NCBI RefSeq assembly: GCF_001940225.2
Contig: NZ_CP135164.1
Coordinates: 1,798,001 to 1,862,000 of the forward strand
Direction of reading: 5' to 3'
From: Roseburia sp. 499
GTDB taxonomy: Bacteria; Bacillota; Clostridia; Lachnospirales; Lachnospiraceae
DNA length: 64,000 nucleotides
The translations under genes were made by a program, and so were the position numbers. Under the pieces are notes generated by a model. It was not told the DNA's origin. It saw only the letters and a program-made list of their open reading frames with translations, and ran no database searches. Below, in pieces: positions 17,942 to 26,441 of the stretch. Position 1 is the stretch's first letter, and every line of letters starts with the position of its first letter.

Positions 17942-19138
17942 TTACTTGAATTCGCAAAATACTTTTTTCAATTTTTCTATCATCTCATCTACATGTTCTT
18001 TTTCAATGACAAGTGGTGGAACAAAACGAAGTACATTGCTTCCGGCCGTAATGACAATCAGACCATATTCTAAAGCCTTAGCACTAACCTCTCCCACCGG
18101 AATAGTAAGCTCCAATCCCTGCATCAGCCCCATACCTCTACGGGCAGTTACAAAGTTGTATTCTTCTACTAATTTATCCAGTTGTTCTTCCAGATAAACA
18201 GAGATTTCTTTTACATGTTCTACCAGATTCTTTTCTTCAAAAATATCAAATACCTTGCTGACCGCTGCCCCTACAAAAGGATTACCACCATAAGTAGTTC
18301 CATGATCTCCCGGCTTTAACGAACCATCTGCCACCTTCTGTGTCATAACAAAGGCTCCAACAGGAACTCCACAGCCCAATGCTTTCGCACAGGTCATAAT
18401 ATCCGGCTGAATACCATAATTTTGCCATGCAAACATTGCTCCCGTTCTTCCCATACCACACTGAATTTCATCCAGAATCAGTAAAATATCGTTTTCCTCA
18501 CAGATTTTCTTCACTCCTGCCAAAAACTCTTTTTCTGCCGGATAAATACCGCCTTCTCCCTGTACGGTTTCCATAATAATTGCACAGGTCTTTTTATTAA
18601 CCAAGGCTTTTACACTCTCTAAATTATTAAATTCAGCGAATTTTACAATTCCAGGTAATGGTTCAAAAGGTTCTCTATAATGAGCATTTCCTGTAACAGA
18701 AAGTGCTCCCAATGTTCTTCCATGGAAAGAATGCTCCATAGCAATAATTTCATGGTCCGTACATCCATCCTTTTCATAAGCATATTTCTTCGCTGATTTT
18801 AATGCTCCTTCGATGGCTTCTGCACCACTATTGGTAAAAAATGCACGTTCAAGTCCTGAAACCGCACAAAGCTTTTCTGCCGCTTCTGCAATAGGCTGAT
18901 TATAATACAAATTAGAAGTATGTAATAACTTATCAATCTGATTTTTTAATGCATTATTATATTCTTCGTTTCCATATCCTAATGCCTGAACAGCTATTCC
19001 AGCTGCAAAGTCCAGATACTTTTTTCCTTCTATATCATAAAGATATACGCCTTCGCCATGGTCTAAAACCACCTTGTAACGATTATATGTATGTAAAATA
19101 CGGCTTTCTGACCGTTCCATCAATATATTCGATTCCAT
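17942..19138 (-). CDS. argD: Acetylornithine aminotransferase
   Basis: This 398-residue PLP enzyme of the class III aminotransferases converts N-acetylglutamate semialdehyde to N-acetylornithine. Visible are the cofactor phosphate-binding region (TNSGAEAIEGALKSAKKY), DEIQCGMGRTG and the PLP-binding lysine in TCAKALGCGVPVGA. The ATG at 19138 has AAGGAG eight bases upstream; the frame extends two codons to a GTG. It is the last gene of the arg operon and its start is 12 bases after the argB stop. The context makes ArgD more likely than ornithine or GABA aminotransferases of the same fold. Confidence 0.96.
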   Translation of the reverse strand: MESNILMERSESRILHTYNRYKVVLDHGEGVYLYDIEGKKYLDFAAGIAVQALGYGNEEYNNALKNQIDKLLHTSNLYYNQPIAEAAEKLCAVSGLERAFFTNSGAEAIEGALKSAKKYAYEKDGCTDHEIIAMEHSFHGRTLGALSVTGNAHYREPFEPLPGIVKFAEFNNLESVKALVNKKTCAIIMETVQGEGGIYPAEKEFLAGVKKICEENDILLILDEIQCGMGRTGAMFAWQNYGIQPDIMTCAKALGCGVPVGAFVMTQKVADGSLKPGDHGTTYGGNPFVGAAVSKVFDIFEEKNLVEHVKEISVYLEEQLDKLVEEYNFVTARRGMGLMQGLELTIPVGEVSAKALEYGLIVITAGSNVLRFVPPLVIEKEHVDEMIEKLKKVFCEFK

Positions 19139-19150
19139 TTTCACTTCTCC

Positions 19151-20062
19151 TTATTTTTCAATATTTGTGGAAAAAAAGCGCTCTTCTCCATCTCCTAAAA
19201 TCGCAGTTCCAATTCCTCTGTTTGTAAAGATTTCCAATAACAGACAGTGTGGAATTCTTCCATCTAAAATATGTACTCTGGATACCCCATTATCAATGGC
19301 ATCTATACAGTTATTCAGCTTCGGTAACATACCTCCGCCGATATTTCCTCCCTCAATTAACTTATGTGCCTCTGAAACAGTCAGTTCAGAAATCAATGTA
19401 GACTTATCTGCCGGATCTTTATAAACTCCTTCAATATCTGTTAAAAATGCCAGTTTTTCTGCATTAACCGCTCTTGCAATAGCACATGCCGCATCATCTG
19501 CATTGATATTATAAGTATCAAAATTATCGTCTAAACCTACCGGACAAATAATTGGTAAAAAGTCCTTTTCTAATAAGTCAAATAAAATCTTTGGATTTAC
19601 TTCTTTTACTTCGCCTACATATCCGATGTCCTGTCCATTGGAATACTTTTTATCTACCTTTAAAAGACCACCATCTTTTCCACTAATACCAATTGCATTA
19701 ACTCCAAGTTCTTCTACCATCTGTACCAGTGATTTATTCACCTTTCCAAGTACCATTTCAGCAATTTCCATGGTCGCCTCATCAGTCTTACGAAGACCAT
19801 TGATGAACTCCGGCTCCATACCAACTTTTCCGACCCATTTGCTGATTTCTTTCCCACCACCATGTACAATAATCGGCTTGAAACCAACCAATTTCAATAA
19901 GGTTACGTCCTGAATCACGCTCTTTTTCAATTCCTCATCTACCATGGCACTTCCGCCGTATTTCACCACAATAATTTTTCGGTTAAAACGCTGTATGTAT
20001 GGAAGTGCTTCAATGAGCACCTCTGCTTTTTGTAAGATTTCCTGCATATTTTTTTCTTCCAT
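19151..20062 (-). CDS. argB: Acetylglutamate kinase
   Basis: This 303-residue kinase phosphorylates N-acetylglutamate. Motifs are [16 protein letters not shown] and the ATP-site lysine region near [11 protein letters not shown]. It carries about 25 residues ahead of the core ([20 protein letters not shown]). This is the N-terminal helix that, in structurally studied family members, joins dimers into a ring-shaped hexamer and marks the arginine-inhibited class. Feedback inhibition at this step fits a pathway in which ArgJ recycles the acetyl group. It sits between argJ and argD with short gaps. Confidence 0.97.
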   Translation of the reverse strand: MEEKNMQEILQKAEVLIEALPYIQRFNRKIIVVKYGGSAMVDEELKKSVIQDVTLLKLVGFKPIIVHGGGKEISKWVGKVGMEPEFINGLRKTDEATMEIAEMVLGKVNKSLVQMVEELGVNAIGISGKDGGLLKVDKKYSNGQDIGYVGEVKEVNPKILFDLLEKDFLPIICPVGLDDNFDTYNINADDAACAIARAVNAEKLAFLTDIEGVYKDPADKSTLISELTVSEAHKLIEGGNIGGGMLPKLNNCIDAIDNGVSRVHILDGRIPHCLLLEIFTNRGIGTAILGDGEERFFSTNIEK

Positions 20063-20091
20063 TTTTCTTATCCTCTTTTCCTATCTCTATC

Positions 20092-21324
20092 TTAAGAACG
20101 GTAATCTGCATTGATTTTTACATAATCATAGGTCAAATCACAGCCCCATGCAGTAGCCTGTGCATCTCCCATTTTCATATCTACAAGTACGGTTACTTCT
20201 TCATCAGACAATATTTTCGTAGCTTCTTCTTCGCTATAATCCGTTGCAACTCCATCCTTATAAATCTGAATCTTTCCGGATTTGCTCTGGAAAAACAATT
20301 CAATAGCTTCCGGGTCAAACTGTACTCCGGAATATCCTAAAGCACAAAGAATTCTTCCCCAATTAGCGTCATGTCCATAAATAGCTGCCTTAGTCAAAGA
20401 GGAACAAATCACAGACTTTGCAAGTACCTTAGCATTTTCCTTTGTATCTGCATTGATAACCTGGGTTTCAAATAGCGCCGTTGCACCTTCTCCATCCCCT
20501 GCCATCTTCTTTGCCAGTGTAGTATTTACATAATTCAATGCTTCTACAAACTTTTGATATGCCTCATTTTTTTCTGTTACCTTTGTATTTCCTGCCATTC
20601 CGTTTGCAAGCAGTAATACGGTATCGTTGGTAGATGTATCACCATCTACGGAAATCATATTATATGTATCTTTTATATCCTCACGCAATGCCTCTTGAAG
20701 CAGTTCTTTGGAAATTGCAAAATCGGTTGTTACAAAGCCTAACATAGTGCACATATTCGGATGTATCATTCCCGAACCTTTACACATACCGCCTACGGTT
20801 ACGGTCTTTCCATCCACTTCGAAGGTTACTGCTACTTCCTTAGACTTTGTATCTGTTGTCATAATAGCACATGCTGCTTCATGACCACTCTCTTTTGTAT
20901 CAGAAAGTTTTGGTACCATTGTCTTCACACCATTTTGTATTCTATCGATTGGAAGTTGCATTCCAATAACTCCGGTAGATGCTACCAATACCTGTTCTGC
21001 CGGTATATTTAATACTTCCTGAACAGCATCTGCTGTTTTCTTACAATAGGACATTCCTTCTTCTCCGGTACATGCGTTAGCAATTCCTGCATTTACTACG
21101 ATTGCCTGAGCGCATTCCTGACTTTCTACTACTTGTCTATCCCATTTTACCGGAGCTGCTTTTACTACATTGGTGGTAAATGTGCCTGCTGATACTGCCG
21201 GTGTTTCACTTACAATCATTGCCATATCGGTACGGTCTTTATATTTAATTCCTGCTGCTGTGGCTGCTGCCTTGAATCCTTTTGCTGCGGTAACTCCGCC
21301 CGTGATTATTTCCATCCTTCCCAT
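20092..21324 (-). CDS. argJ: Ornithine acetyltransferase / N-acetylglutamate synthase ArgJ
   Basis: This 410-residue self-cleaving N-terminal-nucleophile-type enzyme moves the acetyl group from N-acetylornithine to glutamate. The cleavage/nucleophile region reads GSGMIHPNMCTMLGF, so the catalytic threonine is T193. The residue before it is cysteine where alanine is the familiar residue. The C-terminal part (GDGEGATALFE, ATAWGCDLTYDYVKINADYRS) is normal. The ATG at 21324 or the one at 21315 could be used; both have purine-rich sites. It is the third gene of the argC-GNAT-argJ-argB-argD operon. Confidence 0.96.
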   Translation of the reverse strand: MGRMEIITGGVTAAKGFKAAATAAGIKYKDRTDMAMIVSETPAVSAGTFTTNVVKAAPVKWDRQVVESQECAQAIVVNAGIANACTGEEGMSYCKKTADAVQEVLNIPAEQVLVASTGVIGMQLPIDRIQNGVKTMVPKLSDTKESGHEAACAIMTTDTKSKEVAVTFEVDGKTVTVGGMCKGSGMIHPNMCTMLGFVTTDFAISKELLQEALREDIKDTYNMISVDGDTSTNDTVLLLANGMAGNTKVTEKNEAYQKFVEALNYVNTTLAKKMAGDGEGATALFETQVINADTKENAKVLAKSVICSSLTKAAIYGHDANWGRILCALGYSGVQFDPEAIELFFQSKSGKIQIYKDGVATDYSEEEATKILSDEEVTVLVDMKMGDAQATAWGCDLTYDYVKINADYRS

Positions 21325-21359
21325 TTCCTTTCCTATGTATCATTCATTCCGACTCTTTT

Positions 21360-21821
21360 TTACTGGAACGTAGTAATATTTTCATCATTTAGGGTAAAAT
21401 CATAGTAATTCAAATCTTCTCGAAAGGTCCATCCGACACTTTTCCAGAAAGCATTTCCCACTTCATTACTCTTAAATGCTATGAGACAGACCTTATTAAT
21501 ATGCTCTTTCTGTAATGCCCGCATAGCCTCTACTGCCATTTGTTTTCCAATCCCATGCTTGCGATATTCTTCCTGCACACACACATGATAGAAACAACCT
21601 CTTCTGCCGTCGTGCCCACACAAAATTGCACCTACGATTTTCCCATCTGCTTCTGCTACAATACTGGTGGTAGGATTTCTCTTGATAAAACGTTCTACTC
21701 CTTCTCTGGAATCATCCATACTTCGTATTCCAAAGCCTTTAATTGTTTTCCAAAGAGCATATACGCCTTCGTAATCCTCTAGTCTCATTTCCCGTATCAC
21801 AATATCCATTTTATTTTCCAT
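21360..21821 (-). CDS. GNAT-family N-acetyltransferase in the arg operon
   Basis: This 153-residue single-domain GNAT protein has the acetyl-CoA-binding motif VQEEYRKHGIGKQM (V-x-x-x-x-R/Q-x-x-G-x-G/A) and C-terminal NEVGNAFWKSVGW. The N-terminal half (LEDYEGVYALWKTIKGFGIRS) resembles YpeA-like acetyltransferases. It lies between argC (16 bases) and argJ (35 bases). An anaplerotic N-acetylglutamate synthase role is therefore conceivable, but sequence alone does not separate that from protein or small-molecule acetylation. Confidence 0.85.
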   Translation of the reverse strand: MENKMDIVIREMRLEDYEGVYALWKTIKGFGIRSMDDSREGVERFIKRNPTTSIVAEADGKIVGAILCGHDGRRGCFYHVCVQEEYRKHGIGKQMAVEAMRALQKEHINKVCLIAFKSNEVGNAFWKSVGWTFREDLNYYDFTLNDENITTFQ

Positions 21822-21837
21822 CTTCCTTCATCCTATA

Positions 21838-22905
21838 TTAAGGGAACATTGGAACTAACTGTAAACCTTCGTTTTCAGGAAATCCAAATAGCAGATTCAT
21901 GTTCTGAACTGCCTGTCCTGCCGCTCCTTTTACCAGATTATCAATAGCTCCCATCATAATAATTCGTCCGGTACGTTCATCTATTTTAAATCCAATATCT
22001 ACAAAGTTACTTCCTTCTACCCATTTTGTCTCAGGACACTGGTCCTTGTCTAACACACGTACAAAATATTCATCCTTATAATATTTATCATAAACTGCCT
22101 TCACCTGCTCATAGGTTGGATATGTAACACTTCCATCCGGCTGCTGTACCTTTTTCAAGGAAGCATACTCTGTTGCCAAAATCCCTCTGTTCATCGGTAC
22201 AAGGTGTGGTGTAAAGTTAATAACAACCTGTTCTCCTGCCGCATATCCAAGCTGTTCTTCAATCTCAGGAGTATGTCTGTGCGTTGCCACGCCATAAGCT
22301 TTCATATTCTCATTTACTTCACAGAAAAGATTTGGTACCTTGGCCCCTCTTCCGGCTCCTGAGGTTCCTGACTTAGCATCTACAATCAACGTATTCGGAT
22401 CAATCAATCCTTCCTTTACTAATGGATATGCTGTAAGTATGGAACATGTAGTGTAACATCCCGGATTAGCCACCAGTCTTGCCTTTTTCACTTTTTCTCT
22501 ATTCACTTCGCACAATCCATAGACAGCTTCTTCAATAAACTGCGGACTCTTATGTTCTATCTTATACCACTCTTCATAAGTCTTTACGTCCTTTAAACGA
22601 TAGTCTGCACTTAAATCTATTACCTTGGTATGCTGCAAAATATCCTCTGTCAGCACTCCTGCTAAGAATCCCTGAGGTGTTGCAGTAAAAATAACATCTA
22701 CCTGCTTTGCCAGTTCTTCTATATTATCATCCAGACAGGTATCTTCCACCAACTGAAACATATTGCGGTATACATTGGCATACTTTTCATCAATATAACT
22801 TCTAGAGCCATACCACTTAATCTCCACTTCCTTATGTCCCAGCAGAATACGCACCAACTCTCCGCCTGCGTATCCGGTTGCTCCGATTATTCCTGCTTTT
22901 ATCAT
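21838..22905 (-). CDS. argC: N-acetyl-gamma-glutamyl-phosphate reductase
   Basis: This 355-residue NADPH-dependent enzyme makes N-acetylglutamate semialdehyde. It starts with the Rossmann motif GIIGATGYAGGELVRIL, and the catalytic cysteine lies in NPGCYTTCS. A type 1 ArgC family length and the motif HRHTPEIEEQ are seen. AGGAAGGTG lies 7 bases before the ATG. It is the first gene of the operon, with a promoter and a possible ArgR site upstream, divergent from argG. Confidence 0.97.
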   Translation of the reverse strand: MIKAGIIGATGYAGGELVRILLGHKEVEIKWYGSRSYIDEKYANVYRNMFQLVEDTCLDDNIEELAKQVDVIFTATPQGFLAGVLTEDILQHTKVIDLSADYRLKDVKTYEEWYKIEHKSPQFIEEAVYGLCEVNREKVKKARLVANPGCYTTCSILTAYPLVKEGLIDPNTLIVDAKSGTSGAGRGAKVPNLFCEVNENMKAYGVATHRHTPEIEEQLGYAAGEQVVINFTPHLVPMNRGILATEYASLKKVQQPDGSVTYPTYEQVKAVYDKYYKDEYFVRVLDKDQCPETKWVEGSNFVDIGFKIDERTGRIIMMGAIDNLVKGAAGQAVQNMNLLFGFPENEGLQLVPMFP

Positions 22906-23251
22906 TTCAATACACCTTCCTATTTCTTCATAACGTTAGTTCTTTACCATAGTAATATATATTTTGTCATTCGTAAAGGACTTTTTTCTTTTGATATTGC
23001 ATAATTATACATTCTTTTATTTATTTATGCAAGTATATCATGCATATTTTTTCACATTTCATTAAAACAATCTATTTTTCTTCCTTAATTATACCTATCA
23101 GCACTTTCCTCCACGTTCCCTTTCGTCGTTTTGTCTTTTTATATGCATTTTTATTATTTATTTATGTATATTTTTTCACTTGCCTTTTTTAGAATCCTAT
23201 TGTATAGTTAGATATAAGATTTATGATAAATTTCAACGGAGGGATTTTAAG
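22906..23251. promoter_or_regulatory. argC-argG divergent control region
   Basis: This 346-base AT-rich gap holds both arg promoters. For argC (minus strand): TTTACG (22972-22977), 17 bases, TACTAT (22949-22954). For argG (plus strand): TTGCCT (23180-23185), 17 bases, TATAGT (23203-23208). ArgR/AhrC-like boxes are the near palindrome TGCATAATTATACA (22998-23011), TGCATATTTTTTCA (23041-23054) and TGTATATTTTTTCA (23165-23178). The last abuts the argG -35 box. The 5' parts of the second and third share an ATTTATTTATG flank, suggesting duplication. The in-frame extension of argG into this region is not coding. Confidence 0.7.
23165..23178 (+). promoter_or_regulatory. ArgR-like box at the argG promoter
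   Basis: TGTATATTTTTTCA resembles the ARG-box half-site pattern TGNATAWWWWWTCA. It ends at the argG -35 hexamer, which is suited to arginine-dependent repression. No argR gene lies in the window. Confidence 0.5.
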
Positions 23252-24475
23252 ATGAAAGAAAAAGTAATTTTAGCGTATTCCGGCGGACTGGATACCACTG
23301 CCATTATTCCATGGTTAAAGGAAAATTATGACTATGAAGTTATCTGCTGCTGTATTGATTGTGGTCAGGAAGAGGAACTGGATGGCTTAGAAGAACGTGC
23401 CAAATTATCCGGTGCTTCTAAATTATACATAGAAGATATTATTGATGAATTTGCAGAAGATTACATCATTCCATGTGTTCAGGCTGGTGCCGTTTATGAA
23501 AACAAATACCTTTTAGGTACTTCCATGGCTCGTCCGGGAATTGCAAAAAAATTAGTAGAAATTGCAAGAAAAGAAGGTGCTACTGCTATCTGTCACGGTG
23601 CTACCGGTAAGGGAAATGACCAGATTCGTTTTGAACTTGGTATTAAAGCTCTGGCTCCTGACTTAAAGATTATTGCTCCATGGCGAGATGATAAATGGGG
23701 TATGCAGTCCCGTGAAGATGAAATTGAATATTGCAAAGCTCACGGAATCGATCTTCCATTTTCTGCGGACAACAGCTATAGCCGTGACCGTAACTTATGG
23801 CATATCAGCCATGAAGGTCTGGAACTTGAAAATCCGGCAAATGAGCCGAACTACGACCATTTATTAGTACTTGGCGTTTCTCCAGAAAAGGCTCCTGACG
23901 AACCGGAATATGTTACTATGACTTTCGAATCAGGTGTTCCTAAAACTCTGAACGGAAAATCCATGAAGGTTGCAGAAATCATTCGCGAATTAAACAAATT
24001 AGGCGGAAAACATGGTATTGGTATCGTTGATATTGTAGAAAACCGTGTAGTTGGTATGAAATCTCGTGGTGTTTATGAAACTCCTGGCGGAACCATTCTT
24101 ATGGAGGCTCAGAAACAGTTAGAGGAACTTGTATTAGACCGTGACACCATGAATACCAAAAAAGATATGGGCAACAAAATGGCTCAGATTGTATACGAAG
24201 GAAAATGGTTCACACCGCTTCGTGAAGCAGTACAGGCATTCGTAACCTCTACTCAGAAATATGTAACCGGTGAAGTAAAATTCAAGCTGTACAAAGGAAA
24301 CATCATCAAAGCAGGAACTACTTCTCCATATTCTCTGTATAGCGAATCTCTGGCAAGCTTTACCACCGGTGATTTATATGACCACCATGATGCAGAAGGC
24401 TTCATCACTCTGTTTGGTCTTCCATTAAAAGTGAGAGCTATGAAGATGGCAGAGGCAGAAAAAAACAATAAATAG
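23252..24475 (+). CDS. argG: Argininosuccinate synthase
   Basis: This 407-residue ATP-dependent ligase joins citrulline and aspartate. It begins [18 protein letters not shown] with the PP-loop SGGLDT, followed by [12 protein letters not shown] and [16 protein letters not shown], all ArgG signatures. The ATG at 23252 has CGGAGGG 8 bases upstream; the upstream reading-frame extension is leader DNA. It is monocistronic, ends in a strong terminator, and no argH was seen beside it, so argininosuccinate lyase must be encoded elsewhere. Confidence 0.98.
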   Translation: MKEKVILAYSGGLDTTAIIPWLKENYDYEVICCCIDCGQEEELDGLEERAKLSGASKLYIEDIIDEFAEDYIIPCVQAGAVYENKYLLGTSMARPGIAKKLVEIARKEGATAICHGATGKGNDQIRFELGIKALAPDLKIIAPWRDDKWGMQSREDEIEYCKAHGIDLPFSADNSYSRDRNLWHISHEGLELENPANEPNYDHLLVLGVSPEKAPDEPEYVTMTFESGVPKTLNGKSMKVAEIIRELNKLGGKHGIGIVDIVENRVVGMKSRGVYETPGGTILMEAQKQLEELVLDRDTMNTKKDMGNKMAQIVYEGKWFTPLREAVQAFVTSTQKYVTGEVKFKLYKGNIIKAGTTSPYSLYSESLASFTTGDLYDHHDAEGFITLFGLPLKVRAMKMAEAEKNNK

Positions 24476-24489
24476 TTAATTTTACATTT

Positions 24490-24535
24490 AAAAAGCAGTA
24501 CACTATGAATTCTTTCACAGTGTACTGCTTTTTTA
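24490..24535. terminator. Bidirectional terminator after argG
   Basis: AAAAGCAGTACACT and AGTGTACTGCTTTT form a 14-pair stem around 24491-24532 with T runs on both strands. It serves argG and the converging MORN lipoprotein gene. Confidence 0.88.
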
Positions 24536-24559
24536 TATATCTTTTACAAATGTATTATT

Positions 24560-25465
24560 CTATCTAAAACCTACCACACCTTCGGTTGTATCTACTACAT
24601 TTTTTATCATCCTACAACTTTTAATTACGCCAGATGCATCGAACAAAAAAGCAATAGAGAGATGTGGCTCTGTCGGAACTGCAAAACTATTTGCCAGAAG
24701 TTCTTCGTCTGAAATGGTTTGATACTTCCCATCTACCAACGTATAACTTCCCGTAACGGGTGTTCCATCCTCTAAAGTATCATTAATCTGATACGTTCCA
24801 TAAAACAGCCCATCCTTTACTGTATAATCCTGATCCTTATATACGATATCCCCTCTTACAACAAGCTGACGTCCTGTTCCATTCGGTTTATCTTCTCTCC
24901 ACTCTCCTGTATATACTTCTTTATAAAGTCCTTCACCTTCCATATTAGGACTCACATAATAGCAAATACCATTTCCATCTCTGATACCGGTTGCATAATC
25001 TCCATAATACCATACGCGTTCATCTCCTTTTAAGGCATAGACCCCAATACCCTTGCCTGTTGTGCCACCTTCCGCTATATAAATATAGCTTCCTTCATCC
25101 CCTATCATTTCTGCCAATGCTTTTCCTGCATCGCTTTCTTGCAATTCATTTAATGCTTGTGCATCATCTGCTTCGATTGCTGCAATAGCCGCTTCCAAAG
25201 TCTTAGTATAAGCATTCATTTCTTCTGCCTTTTTATCCAGTTCTTCGGATGCTTTTAATAATTCTTCATCCTTAGGTGTCTGCTCCAAAGCCTTTTTCAT
25301 AGACTTTTGCGCAGCTTCATAATTATTACCTTCTACATATTTTTCTGCCTCTGCCTTATATTTTGCAGCTGCTTCTCTCTCCTCTTCTGATGTACAACCA
25401 GTAAGGGTCGCACATGCCAGCATGACCGCTACACCTGTTATCAGGAATTTTATATGTTTTTTCAT
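24560..25465 (-). CDS. Lipoprotein with coiled-coil/TPR-like and MORN-like regions
   Basis: This 301-residue predicted lipoprotein has lipobox LTGC near residue 24. Residues about 27-100 are helical, charged and TPR-like (YVEGNNYEAAQKSMKKALEQTPKDEELL). Residues about 140-200 contain MORN-type repeats (WYYGDYATGIRDGNGICYY, YTGEWREDKPNGTG). The C-terminal part ends with a predicted beta domain. It is probably surface-exposed and may bind other proteins or membrane, but the function is unknown. The ATG at 25465 has GGAGG five bases upstream; the frame opens seven codons earlier. Confidence 0.78.
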   Translation of the reverse strand: MKKHIKFLITGVAVMLACATLTGCTSEEEREAAAKYKAEAEKYVEGNNYEAAQKSMKKALEQTPKDEELLKASEELDKKAEEMNAYTKTLEAAIAAIEADDAQALNELQESDAGKALAEMIGDEGSYIYIAEGGTTGKGIGVYALKGDERVWYYGDYATGIRDGNGICYYVSPNMEGEGLYKEVYTGEWREDKPNGTGRQLVVRGDIVYKDQDYTVKDGLFYGTYQINDTLEDGTPVTGSYTLVDGKYQTISDEELLANSFAVPTEPHLSIAFLFDASGVIKSCRMIKNVVDTTEGVVGFR

Positions 25466-25535
25466 AGATACCTCCAAACTTGCCATTTACAAACCTTTGC
25501 TCATTATATGCCTAAAAAACAAGCCATATGTCTAT

Positions 25536-25560
25536 AAAGCGCTTCTTATCGAAGCGCTTT
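25536..25560 (-). terminator. Hairpin after the DUF2225 gene
   Basis: AAAGCGCTTC and GAAGCGCTTT form a perfect 10-pair stem with a 5-base loop, 4 bases beyond the DUF2225 stop codon. The T run on the minus strand is short, so termination may be partial. Confidence 0.6.
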
Positions 25561-25564
25561 TCTC

Positions 25565-26419
25565 TTATTTCTTTCTCAGTTGTGCAATAATATCTTCCTT
25601 TAAATCCAGTGCCATATCCTTCATTCTTCGGCTTGCCGCTGCTGATGATAGTACACTTGCAAGGAACTTGGATGCTATCTCATACTTTCCAAAATGATAT
25701 GCCATATAAGATATCAAATAATCTACGGTACTCTGTTCCATACCACACATTGGATACATTTCTTTCGCCGTTGCTTTCATAAAGCCTTCAAATGCCTGCT
25801 GGTAAAATGCTTCTTCTTCCTTCTTGCATTCTTCCTTTGCTTGTTTTTCTTCCGGTGTATTTTCCGGCATAGTCTCGCCTTTTCCTCTTAATAACCATGC
25901 AATTTTAAGACAAGTGTATGCTTTTTCGCTGTCTTTTCCCTTTTTCACCATTGTATTTACAAGAGACAACTTGTAACGATCCACTGCCACATCATAAGAA
26001 TACACTGGTGTATCCGGTTCCTCACTCTTATGGAACTGAGAACTAATCCCTTCACGAATCAGTTTTGCCTGTGCAGAAGTCAACTGGTCAAAATAACGAT
26101 TCATTGCAGTATAACCACATACCGGACAAGAAGTAATATCGTACTTTAACGTATCAATATACTGGAATCTTGGACGTAAATCCTTATCAGGCTCCAATCT
26201 CTTTACTCTTCCGTTCTTAATCATTTTTGTCTTAAATACATTATCACATGCTTTACAACGCACGCTTTTTTCCAATATAAATTCTTCCTCTGACGGAATC
26301 TTCTCTTCTGCCTTTTCTCCATCTGCCTTCTTAGTAGCTTCTTTCGTCTCTTCTTCAAACAAATTCATCGATTCTGTTGGATTTAATCCAAATTTTTCTA
26401 ATCCAGAAAATAAATTCAT
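25565..26419 (-). CDS. DUF2225 family protein
   Basis: This 284-residue soluble protein has two CxxC zinc-binding pairs, CKACDNVF and CPVCGYTAM, with the intervening pattern DLRPRFQYIDTLKYDITSCPVCG typical of DUF2225. The C-terminal two-thirds is helical, with TPR-like stretches (AYTCLKIAWLLRG...EEEAFYQQAFEGFMKA). Residues 20-50 are a charged, probably disordered insertion. Function is unknown; the family is widespread in Clostridia and Bacilli. GGAGG lies upstream of the ATG. It follows glnS by 22 bases. Confidence 0.85.
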   Translation of the reverse strand: MNLFSGLEKFGLNPTESMNLFEEETKEATKKADGEKAEEKIPSEEEFILEKSVRCKACDNVFKTKMIKNGRVKRLEPDKDLRPRFQYIDTLKYDITSCPVCGYTAMNRYFDQLTSAQAKLIREGISSQFHKSEEPDTPVYSYDVAVDRYKLSLVNTMVKKGKDSEKAYTCLKIAWLLRGKGETMPENTPEEKQAKEECKKEEEAFYQQAFEGFMKATAKEMYPMCGMEQSTVDYLISYMAYHFGKYEIASKFLASVLSSAAASRRMKDMALDLKEDIIAQLRKK

Positions 26420-26441
26420 GATATTTCCTCCTTCGATATTC

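Noticed and set aside
23180..23251. N-terminal extension of ArgG from 23180
   Set aside because: It covers the promoter and ribosome site; the ATG at 23252 begins the conserved [12 protein letters not shown] sequence.
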